This document shows, piece after piece, positions 8,245 through 14,586 of a stretch of 64,000 bases of DNA; the first letter of the stretch is position 1; each line of letters opens with the position of its first letter. Position numbers and translations under genes: made by a program. The notes below the pieces were generated by a model, which saw only the letters and a list, made by a program, of their open reading frames with translations, made no database searches and was not told the DNA's origin. The stretch is taken from the NCBI RefSeq assembly GCF_009759665.1, contig NZ_WQNE01000001.1:186001-250000 (forward strand). The letters run 5' to 3'. Origin of the DNA: Bradyrhizobium cajani. GTDB lineage: Bacteria; Pseudomonadota; Alphaproteobacteria; Rhizobiales; Xanthobacteraceae.

Positions 8245-8730
8245 TCACCCCCTCACCCTCGCCATCGCCTGGGGCAGCGACGCCAGCAGCAGCACGACGC
8301 AGACGCACAGCAGCACGATGTCCTTGAACAGAAACTCGCCGGTGAGATTCCAGGCCATCGGGTCGGTCGAGAGGCTCCATGTCACGACGCCCGGCGTGGT
8401 GAAGAAGAACGAGAAGGTGATGGCGAAGGTCACGACGCCCATGAAGGCGCCGAGCGCCGAGAGCAGCGGATTGAAGGCGCCGCCGACCAGCAGCGCGGCA
8501 ATGGCGAACTCGGCGATCCCTAGCACGTAGGCTTCGCCGCGCAGCCCGAACACCGAGAGCCAGGAGATGAACGGGCTGTTGGTGATGAACTGCGCGATGC
8601 CCTGCGCCGACTGCGGCGTGAATTTCTGCATGCCGAACGAGACGAAGATGATCACCATGACCCAGCGCAGGATGGCGAGAGGGCGATAGGATCCGCTGCC
8701 GGCTTCGGCAATTTTGAAGTCTGCATTCAT
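8245..8730 (-). CDS. DUF417 / YkgB-RclC family inner-membrane protein
   Basis: The 161-residue product has four predicted membrane helices (about residues 20-38, 62-88, 92-114 and 132-155). Signatures are ILRWVMVIIFVSFGMQKFTP near the start, TNSPFISWL, the GIAEFAIAALLVGG helix and FFFTTPGVVTW. This is the DUF417 family; the E. coli member RclC belongs to a reactive-chlorine resistance operon. No rclA/rclB is seen beside it here, so the stress role is an inference. It is a stand-alone gene on the minus strand, with about 120 bases to the next gene downstream. Confidence 0.88.
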   Translation of the reverse strand: MNADFKIAEAGSGSYRPLAILRWVMVIIFVSFGMQKFTPQSAQGIAQFITNSPFISWLSVFGLRGEAYVLGIAEFAIAALLVGGAFNPLLSALGAFMGVVTFAITFSFFFTTPGVVTWSLSTDPMAWNLTGEFLFKDIVLLCVCVVLLLASLPQAMARVRG

Positions 8731-8889
8731 TGACGTTTCTTCCCTTGGCTGCTCCCCGCCGCGCGGGGTTGCCGGCTATACGCCGCCAGCCTTCAGGCCG
8801 TTACGTCCGCTTGCGTCACGACCGGTTCACGACCTCGTGCGGCGCCGATCAAGGGTAGCGCTCGCCTGCCGTCGTCATCGCGCTGGCGG

Positions 8890-9087
8890 TCAGCTCTCTC
8901 GCTTCCGCGGAAAGCCAGGTTCGCTCGGGAAAGGTTCGTAAGTCTTGCGACCCAGAAACGTGTCCGGCACCGGCTGCTTCAGGATCTCGAACGATCGCGT
9001 CAGGAGATCGCGCAGGTGCGCGCTCTGCCTCGCGATGGCGGCCGCCTCGTCGTGAATGCGCCGCAGATGATGATCGTCGCCCGGCAT
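8890..9087 (-). CDS. Small conserved hypothetical protein
   Basis: The 65-residue product starts MPGDDHHLRRIHDEAA and is a charged helical N-terminus followed by PVPDTFLGRKTYEPFP. GGGGAG lies about 9 bases upstream of the ATG. I recognise the LLTRSFEILKQPVPDTFLGR pattern as typical of small Bradyrhizobium proteins without known function. No signal peptide or membrane span is present. The DUF417 gene lies 159 bases downstream on the same strand. Confidence 0.7.
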   Translation of the reverse strand: MPGDDHHLRRIHDEAAAIARQSAHLRDLLTRSFEILKQPVPDTFLGRKTYEPFPSEPGFPRKRES

Positions 9088-9416
9088 GGCCGTGCTCCCC
9101 TTGCTTTGCAGGCGGGAGCACGCTCGGTCTCTCAGCCACCGACGCCCACGGACAGAGCCTTGGCCGGTGATGCCTGGTAAACCACCTGCAGGCGCCTTTG
9201 TTCAAAACTGGACTTTGGAAGCACGGGGTCTCAAGATGAGTAAGCCGCTCAAAGTGCTGAACTTGCACTCGAAAATTAGTTCTCGCTGTGTATCAAATGA
9301 TACTGACTCCCCGCTCCGCGCGGCGTAGGTTTGATCCATCACCGCAAGGCCCGTGGCATCGATCGGTGATGAGAACGCCAATTGCGCTCCCGCCTTCTCG
9401 AATATGGGAGCAGGCC
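9088..9416. other. Intergenic region, no supported gene
   Basis: This 329-base stretch lies between divergent small genes. A 30-codon frame starting at 9236 (MSKPLKVLNLHS) exists but lacks a convincing ribosome site. It should contain promoters for both the minus-strand 65-residue gene and the plus-strand pair starting at 9417; I see no clear consensus. Confidence 0.5.
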
Positions 9417-9617
9417 ATGCTGAAGCGCCGTCGTTTCAAACAGACCAGGACACTTCACGAGCGGCTCGCCGACGAGGCCGCACGCCTGCGCGAGGAAGCG
9501 CGCGCGCTTGCACCCGGACGCCGCCGCGAGATGCTGCTGCGCCGGGCGCGGCAGGACGAGACGGCCATGCAGATCGACGCCTGGCTGCATTCGCCCGGGC
9601 TGAGGGCACCGACATGA
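9417..9617 (+). CDS. Small basic coiled-coil hypothetical protein
   Basis: The 66-residue product is strongly helical and charged: MLKRRRFKQTRTLHERLADE, then repeated Arg/Glu/Ala with ALAPGRRREMLLRRARQDE. GGGAG precedes the ATG by about 8 bases. The stop overlaps the ATG of the next gene (ATGA), so the two are translationally coupled. The shape would suit an adaptor or a nucleic-acid-contacting peptide, but I do not recognise a named family. Confidence 0.72.
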   Translation: MLKRRRFKQTRTLHERLADEAARLREEARALAPGRRREMLLRRARQDETAMQIDAWLHSPGLRAPT

Positions 9618-9820
9618 GCCAGCAATATCGCGCCTACCTGGTCGGCGACAACGGCGTCTTCCGCTCCGCCGAAGCGTTCGAGGCCGCATCCGATGCCTGC
9701 GCCCTCACCTTCGCGCAGCAGTTCACGCGCCACGGCAAGGTCGAGGTCTGGCAGCTCGGCCGCAAGATCGCCGTGCTGGAGCCCGAGCAGCTGCCGCCGG
9801 GCCCGCTCACGCGTCAATGA
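9614..9820 (+). CDS. Small conserved hypothetical protein
   Basis: The 68-residue product begins MSQQYRAYLVGDNGVFRSAE and continues with VEVWQLGRKIAVLEPEQLP. The R-A-Y-x-V-G-x-D-G-x-F/I-x-x-A pattern is frequent in small rhizobial proteins of unknown role. Its start overlaps the previous gene by four bases, and its end overlaps the convergent DUF6894 gene by seven bases. Compact, soluble, no signal peptide. Confidence 0.75.
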   Translation: MSQQYRAYLVGDNGVFRSAEAFEAASDACALTFAQQFTRHGKVEVWQLGRKIAVLEPEQLPPGPLTRQ

Positions 9821-10083
9821 TCGCGTGCGTGCGATCGCGTCTTGAGGTTCTCGATCTCGAACGAGAATGTCACCTGCATCACCGGACCGCCGTCGTCGCG
9901 CACGTCGATCGCCATCGTCTGCCTGCCGCCGGCAGGCGAGGCGGAGAGCACGGCATCGCGCGCCATGTCGGCGACCGACTTGGCGGCCTCGGCCTGAACG
10001 GCGCGGTGGCTGGCCAATTCCAATCCTTCCTCGTCGAGCGCAATACCCTTCTCGTCGCGAAGATCGAAGTAGTATCGGGGCAT
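9814..10083 (-). CDS. DUF6894-family small protein
   Basis: The 89-residue product starts MPRYYFDLRDEKGIALDEEG, the hallmark P-R-Y-Y-F-D-x-x-D...D-x-E-G of DUF6894, and ends with a VTFSFEIENL strand. The family is small, soluble and functionally uncharacterised, common in Bradyrhizobium. ATG at 10083 has AAAGGA 8-10 bases upstream; the longer frame to 10122 is unlikely. It converges on and overlaps the preceding plus-strand gene by seven bases. Confidence 0.85.
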   Translation of the reverse strand: MPRYYFDLRDEKGIALDEEGLELASHRAVQAEAAKSVADMARDAVLSASPAGGRQTMAIDVRDDGGPVMQVTFSFEIENLKTRSHARDH

Positions 10084-10203
10084 CTTCGCAATCCTTTGCC
10101 TAGATAGGTCCGAGGCGGACAAAGGTTTCTTGCGGACTCAAAAATTTGTCTTGGGATCAACGGGTTTCGGGAACGGCGGGGATCCTGCAACGGAAAGGCC
10201 CGC

Positions 10204-10467
10204 TCACTCCTCCGCCAGCTTGCGGGCGATGTAGGCATCCACCGTTTCCGCGAACGAGCGCTGCACGCCGACCGCGGCGACGTGCTGGTCGCGTGCGTCC
10301 AGCTGGAGCACGCACAACCCTCGCCCGCGCGCGCCGGCCGGCGTGATGGCCAGATATTGATCGATGGCGTTTTCGGCGAGCGGGATCGCCTGGGGATCTC
10401 CCCTCGCGATCAAAAGACGCAGGAGGCTCTGGCAATCGGCCAAACCCGGCATGACGTCGAGCCTCAC
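10204..10467 (-). CDS. Hypothetical protein, coupled to upstream short gene
   Basis: A GTG at 10467 opens an 87-residue frame: VRLDVMPGLADCQSLLRLLI, then helical and acidic segments ending VDAYIARKLAEE. The GTG overlaps the TGA of the 32-residue frame upstream (GTGA), so initiation probably depends on translation of that frame. No named family was recognised. A longer in-frame reading to 10719 has no ribosome site. An alternative is that the two frames are one gene split by a frameshift. Confidence 0.55.
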   Translation of the reverse strand: MRLDVMPGLADCQSLLRLLIARGDPQAIPLAENAIDQYLAITPAGARGRGLCVLQLDARDQHVAAVGVQRSFAETVDAYIARKLAEE

Positions 10468-10562
10468 CCGCGCGAGGATTTCGGCTTCCTGACGGGCTGG
10501 GTGTGGGTGCCGAACAGCGCCAAGAGCAACGCAACTTCTTCCTTCGAACCGATCTGGATCAT
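10464..10562 (-). CDS. 32-residue short protein or leader peptide
   Basis: ATG at 10562 is preceded by AAGGAG at ideal spacing, one of the strongest ribosome sites in this region. The product is MIQIGSKEEVALLLALFGTH followed by TQPVRKPKSSRG: a hydrophobic helix with a basic tail. The stop overlaps the GTG of the next gene. It may be a real small protein, a translation-coupling leader, or the 5' part of a frameshifted gene. Confidence 0.55.
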   Translation of the reverse strand: MIQIGSKEEVALLLALFGTHTQPVRKPKSSRG

Positions 10563-10862
10563 GATTATCTCCTTTTCGCTCCGTTGGTCGGGGCCCGGGC
10601 TGGAGGAGTTCAGGACAATCGGGTTTCAGCACTGTTTCAGGCGTGTTTCGTCGGGGCCCGACGGGGGCCATCCAGCGACGACGAATTGCACCCCTGGCAA
10701 ACGGAGGAATAATTCCCAATGCTTTGCCCGACTGGTCGAACTTTACCTAAAAGGCACCGAATCGGATTCGGCGGAATGAAAGCTGTTCGCGCCATGCTGG
10801 GACATGTTCGCCTTGCTCCCGTTGCCAAGAGGCAACCGGGCAAGTTTTTGGAGAAACCGACG
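10563..10862. other. Intergenic region with a decayed repeat copy
   Basis: No gene is supported in these 300 bases between divergent small genes. A degenerate relic of the local repeat tail (GCTTTGCCCGACTGGTCGAAC) lies at about 10721-10741, without its hairpin. Promoters for the flanking genes should be here, but no clear -35/-10 pair was identified. Confidence 0.45.
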
Positions 10863-11048
10863 ATGTACTACGTCGCCGCTGCATTGCTGGTGCTGTCGGG
10901 ACTGTTCTACTCCGCGAGCCGTCATGAGCTCGGTCAATTCGGCGCAGACATGTGCCGCTATGGCGGCACGTTCTGCGACAACCCGGTGGTCCTCTTCACG
11001 GGCGCCGCGCTGGCCGCCGCCTGGGGCATGTTCGTCAGCGTCAAGTAG
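10863..11048 (+). CDS. Small inner-membrane protein, two spans
   Basis: The 61-residue product starts MYYVAAALLVLSGLFYSASR and ends with a second hydrophobic helix, VVLFTGAALAAAWGMFVSV. Between them are two cysteines (DMCRYGGTFCD) that could pair on the periplasmic face. GGAG lies about 9 bases before the ATG. No family name is known to me. A repeat copy with a terminator-like hairpin follows 19 bases after the stop. Confidence 0.78.
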   Translation: MYYVAAALLVLSGLFYSASRHELGQFGADMCRYGGTFCDNPVVLFTGAALAAAWGMFVSVK

Positions 11049-11067
11049 CGCCAGAAGCACGGCGCAT

Positions 11068-11156
11068 GAGAAAGCCCGCGGCCGGGGGACGGCGCGGGCT
11101 CGGCGAATTCTGCTACGATGGCAATCTACAGGTGTTTTGCCCGACGTGTCAACGAA
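11068..11156 (+). repeat. Hairpin-plus-tail repeat, copy 7 (diverged tail)
   Basis: A long stem AGCCCGCG/CGCGGGCT lies 19 bases after the small membrane-protein stop. The middle of the tail is diverged (GGCAATCTACAG), but the GTGTTTTGCCCGACGTGTCA end is intact. It probably terminates the preceding gene. Confidence 0.8.
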
Positions 11157-11231
11157 CGGGCGAAGCATCGCGCGACGCTGGCGCGTTGAGGAACTTCCGG
11201 TCAGCATCGCGCTTGATCCCCGAATTCGAAA

Positions 11232-12563
11232 TTGCGGAAGGTTGCCCTGTCGAGCCGATCGAAACATCGCCACGCCCAGCCCGCCAGCGCCGAAGCATCG
11301 ACGAAGTCGGTGCCGGTGCTGCTGAAAAGGCTGGGGCCGGGCCTCATCACCGGGGCAGCCGACGACGATCCGTCGGGCATCGCCACCTACTCGCAGGCGG
11401 GCGCGCAATTCGGCTTCGGACTGCTCTGGACGGTGTTTCTGACCACGCCGTTCATGATCGCGATCCAGCTCGTGAGCGCGCAGATCGGCCGAGTCACCGG
11501 CAAGGGTCTCGCCGCCAACATCATGCAGCTCGCGCCGCGCTGGGCGGTGCTCACGCTCGTGTCCATGCTGGTCGTCGCGAACACCTTCAACATCGCGGCC
11601 GACATCGCCGCGATGGCGGAGGCGCTCGCGCTCGTGATCGGCGGGCTTCACCACGAGCACGCGTTGATCTTCGCGGCCGGTTCGACCCTACTCGAGATCT
11701 TCCTGCCCTATCGCCGCTATTCGCCGGTGCTGAAATTCCTCACTTTGGCACTGTTCGCCTATGTCGCGACCGCCTTCAGCGTGGAGATTCCCTGGAGCAC
11801 GGCGCTGCTCTCGGCGGTGTGGCCCAAGGCGAACGTCAGCGCCGACTATTTCCTGATGGTCGTCGCCGTGCTCGGCACCACCATCAGCCCCTACCTGTTC
11901 TTCTGGCAGGCCTCGCAGGAGGTCGAGGAGATGAACCGGGGCAAGCGCGACAGGCCCCTGCGCGATCTGCCGAACGGCGGCGATCCCGAGCTCGCGCGCA
12001 TCAGGGCCGACACCATCGCCGGCATGCTGCTGTCCAACGGCATCGCCTTCTTCATCATCCTGACCACCGCATCCGTGCTGAACGCCAACGGCGTCACCAA
12101 TATCAGTTCGGCGACGCAGGCCGCCGAAGCGCTGCGGCCGCTCGCCGGCGACTTCACCTTTGCGCTGTTCGCGCTCGGCATCATCGGTACCGGCCTGCTG
12201 GCGATCCCCGTGCTGGCGGGCTCGGCGGCCTATGGCGTCGCCGAGATCTTCGGCTGGCGCGCCACGCTGGAGGCAAAGCCGGAGAAGGCGGTCGGCTTCT
12301 ATACCATCATCGCCGCCGCAACCATCATCGGCTTCGGCCTCGGCTTCACCGGGATCGACTCGATACACATGCTGGTGTGGAGCGCGGTACTCAACGGCAT
12401 CGTCGCCGTTCCGATCATGGCGATGATGATGCTGATTGTCTCGAGCAGAGCGATCATGGGCCGCTTCAGGGCCCGCTCATGGCTGATCGCGCTGGGCTGG
12501 CTCGGCACCGCGCTGATGGCGCTGGCGGTCCTCGCTCTGCTCGGCTCGTCCGCGATCGGCTGA
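11232..12563 (+). CDS. NRAMP-like metal transporter with non-canonical metal site
   Basis: The 443-residue product has about 11 membrane helices and the NRAMP (APC-superfamily) layout. Helix 1 carries DDDPSGIATYSQAG (residues 44-57), where classic NRAMPs have DPGN. Helix 6 carries TISPYLFFWQAS near residues 217-228, where classic NRAMPs have the metal-selective M-P-H. Losing that methionine and the DPGN asparagine points to a divergent branch, with a different cation (for example magnesium) or altered coupling. A soluble loop follows helix 6 with EEMNRGKRDRPL. The TTG start is weakly supported; a later GTG near residue 27 is possible. Transcribed alone. Confidence 0.85.
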   Translation: MRKVALSSRSKHRHAQPASAEASTKSVPVLLKRLGPGLITGAADDDPSGIATYSQAGAQFGFGLLWTVFLTTPFMIAIQLVSAQIGRVTGKGLAANIMQLAPRWAVLTLVSMLVVANTFNIAADIAAMAEALALVIGGLHHEHALIFAAGSTLLEIFLPYRRYSPVLKFLTLALFAYVATAFSVEIPWSTALLSAVWPKANVSADYFLMVVAVLGTTISPYLFFWQASQEVEEMNRGKRDRPLRDLPNGGDPELARIRADTIAGMLLSNGIAFFIILTTASVLNANGVTNISSATQAAEALRPLAGDFTFALFALGIIGTGLLAIPVLAGSAAYGVAEIFGWRATLEAKPEKAVGFYTIIAAATIIGFGLGFTGIDSIHMLVWSAVLNGIVAVPIMAMMMLIVSSRAIMGRFRARSWLIALGWLGTALMALAVLALLGSSAIG

Positions 12564-12565
12564 CT

Positions 12566-12620
12566 AAAGCATGATGCGGAAAAGTGCGCAGCGGTTTTCT
12601 GAAAAGGTCATGCTCAAACA
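12566..12620. repeat. Alphaproteobacterial palindromic intergenic element
   Basis: This is a roughly 50-base imperfect palindrome with outer arms GCATGA (12569-12574) and TCATGC (12608-12613), and inner GGAAAA/TTTTCT arms. It resembles the GATCATGC...GGAAAAGTGC-type element scattered through rhizobial genomes. It lies immediately after the transporter stop, between convergent genes. Confidence 0.75.
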
Positions 12621-12664
12621 ATAACCCGACGCCCGATGACGCTTCATCCCAGTCTCATCGCGCT

Positions 12665-12949
12665 TTAGGGCGTCACGGGATTGACGGTCGGCGACGTCTT
12701 CGGCCCCGGCCGTGCCGGCTCGATCGGCGACCTCGGCTCGGTCGGGAGCACTGCGGCGCCCGCGGCGCGTGCCGCCTCCCCCGTGGTCGCGTACATCGCA
12801 ACATGGGCGGGCCGGGTCTTGGCGCGGTTCCAGGGCCCGTGATCGACGATCAGCATCGCTGCAATCGTCAGCCCGGCCACGATCAATGCGATCACACCGG
12901 GATGGCGAAGCGCTGACGAGATGGAGTTCGCGAAACGATCAGCCGTCAT
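12665..12949 (-). CDS. Small single-span membrane protein
   Basis: The 94-residue product starts MTADRFANSISSALRHPGVI, then a helix (IALIVAGLTIAAMLIVDHG) and a soluble Pro/Ala-rich tail after NRAKTRPAHVAMY. The topology suggests one membrane anchor with a ~55-residue outer tail. ATG at 12949 was chosen; a TTG at 12964 has AGGA closer and is an alternative. No family recognised. Confidence 0.68.
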   Translation of the reverse strand: MTADRFANSISSALRHPGVIALIVAGLTIAAMLIVDHGPWNRAKTRPAHVAMYATTGEAARAAGAAVLPTEPRSPIEPARPGPKTSPTVNPVTP

Positions 12950-13070
12950 CAGGGGGGTCCGCAATTATCCTATCGCAGGTTAATTCAATTGCGCCCTGCC
13001 CGGTTCCCCGCCCGGCTTCGATAAGATCAGGCCAAGGCGAGGAACATTCCGCGTCACGATTTGACTGGAT

Positions 13071-14048
13071 TCACTCGCCTGGCGAGATGGCATTGCTCGG
13101 AGTGGGCCTGTCGGTGATCTGCTGGCCGAACAGGCTACCGATCAGTTCGACCGCAGTGCGCGCCGTGCGGCCGCGCTCGTCGAGGAACGGATTGAGCTCG
13201 ACAATGTCGACCGATCCCACCACCCCTGAATCGTGCAGCAGCTCCATGATCAGATGCGCCTCGCGATAGGTCGCGCCACCCGGCACCGTAGTGCCGACGC
13301 CCGGCGCAACGCAGGGATCGAGAAAATCGACGTCGAAGCTGATATGCAGGACGCCATCGTTCGCTTTCACGCGTTCGATGACGCGCCGGATCAGCACGGC
13401 GACACCGAATTCGTCGACCTGACGCATGTCCGCAATCCTGACCTTGCGCGCCCGCATCAACTCCTTTTCGAGCTGGTCGATCGAACGCGTCCCGAACAGA
13501 ACGAGCCTATCCGGGGTGATGGAGGCGCGTGGATCGTCGCCCAGCAATCCGTCGAGGCCCGGCTCGCCGCACAGGAACGCCGCCGACATGCCGTGCATGT
13601 TGGCCGTGATCGTCGTCTCCGGCGTGTTGTAGTCGGCATGGGCGTCGAGCCAGAGCACGAACAGCTCGCGCCCGCGCTCCCGCCAATGGCGCGCCATCGC
13701 ATTGACCGAGCCCATCGACAGCGTATGGTCGCCTCCGAGGAAGATCGGGAGCGCACCGGTCTTCGCGATCTCATAGCCTCTGCGGCTCAGCACACGCGTC
13801 CACCGCTGGATTTCGCGGTAGTGGTTGGCTTTTTCAGGCGGCGTGTCGCCGAGGTCGCTGATCTCGGCCACGGAGAGATCTCCATAGTCGACGACTTCAA
13901 TGTCCAGGCTTTCGAGCAGCGCCGCGAGGCCGGCGGTGCGCAGCGCCGCAGGGCCCATCAGGGTGCCCCGTTGCGAAGCGCCCATGTCGATGGGCGCACC
14001 GAGCAAGGCGATGCACCGGGCTCGATCCGTCACGGTCTGATCGGTCAC
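13071..14048 (-). CDS. rocF: Arginase
   Basis: The 325-residue product hydrolyses L-arginine to ornithine and urea using two Mn ions. Metal-binding motifs are all visible: GGDHTLSMGS, WLDAHADYNTPETT with NMHGM just after, and SFDVDFLDPCVAPGVGT, followed by GGATYREAH with the substrate-side Glu. The length fits the arginase family better than agmatinase. GTG at 14048 has a perfect AGGAGG five bases upstream; the frame extends to 14111 but lacks a second site. It stands alone on the minus strand. Urea produced would feed urease, which is not in this window. Confidence 0.95.
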   Translation of the reverse strand: MTDQTVTDRARCIALLGAPIDMGASQRGTLMGPAALRTAGLAALLESLDIEVVDYGDLSVAEISDLGDTPPEKANHYREIQRWTRVLSRRGYEIAKTGALPIFLGGDHTLSMGSVNAMARHWRERGRELFVLWLDAHADYNTPETTITANMHGMSAAFLCGEPGLDGLLGDDPRASITPDRLVLFGTRSIDQLEKELMRARKVRIADMRQVDEFGVAVLIRRVIERVKANDGVLHISFDVDFLDPCVAPGVGTTVPGGATYREAHLIMELLHDSGVVGSVDIVELNPFLDERGRTARTAVELIGSLFGQQITDRPTPSNAISPGE

Positions 14049-14164
14049 GGCAGCCTCCTGAAATCGGCAAGGTTGAGCCAGCCTAACAGAGATTCGCATC
14101 CGTCGTTTCACCGGGATCGGCGTTTCGGCGGAACAAAATCCCGCGCGCCGAATTGCCCATCCAA

Positions 14165-14268
14165 GGCCGGCACCCGCCGTAAGACACGGCGCCTGTCGCG
14201 GATAGCCAAAGGTCGTCAGACCCGCTGTTCAAAACGAGCGCTCGCGCGGATAGCCAAAGGTGCCGGCC
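14165..14268. repeat. Inverted repeat enclosing a 17-base direct repeat
   Basis: GGCCGGCACC (14165-14174) is matched by GGTGCCGGCC (14259-14268). Between and partly overlapping them the 17-mer CGCGGATAGCCAAAGGT occurs twice, at 14197-14213 and 14245-14261. The element lies upstream of the TTG-started 86-residue gene, so it may be a regulatory site or a small mobile-repeat relic. Confidence 0.6.
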
Positions 14269-14301
14269 TCCATCGCGTCATCACGCCGGGAGGTCGCGCG
14301 C

Positions 14302-14562
14302 TTGAGCACGGAGATACCGCAGCCCACTCCTCAACCTGGCATGGCCGAGCGCGCCATCGATGCAGCGACGGATGTATCCCGCACGATCGGGGAAGTCGCC
14401 GGTGGTCTGCACGCGGCTGTCGACCGTCTCACCCTTGCGATCGAGGAAGCGCGAAGGCCGGGCCGGCCGCTCTCGACAGTCGCAGCGATCACGCGTGAAG
14501 CCCCCCTGACCAGTCTTTTTGTGGCCTTCCTGTTCGGCGTCGCGGTCGCGCGCCGTCGCTAG
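14302..14562 (+). CDS. DUF883/ElaB-like small membrane-anchored protein
   Basis: Start TTG at 14302 is chosen because GGGAGG lies 8 bases upstream. The 86-residue product has an amphipathic helical body (AERAIDAATDVSRTIGEVAG, then AAVDRLTLAIEEARRPGRP) and a C-terminal hydrophobic anchor APLTSLFVAFLFGVAVARRR. That is the ElaB/YqjD-type plan, in which small proteins tether to the inner membrane and, in E. coli, bind ribosomes in stationary phase. The family assignment is by architecture only. Confidence 0.72.
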   Translation: MSTEIPQPTPQPGMAERAIDAATDVSRTIGEVAGGLHAAVDRLTLAIEEARRPGRPLSTVAAITREAPLTSLFVAFLFGVAVARRR

Positions 14563-14586
14563 CAATCTTATCGGATCTGCGGCGAT

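Noticed and set aside
1321..11155. Short plus-strand frames reading FCPTCQ, which look like CxxC zinc motifs
   Set aside because: They are translations of the repeat tail GTGTTTTGCCCGACGTGTCA in its many copies, not proteins. The frames start or end at the repeats and have no ribosome sites.
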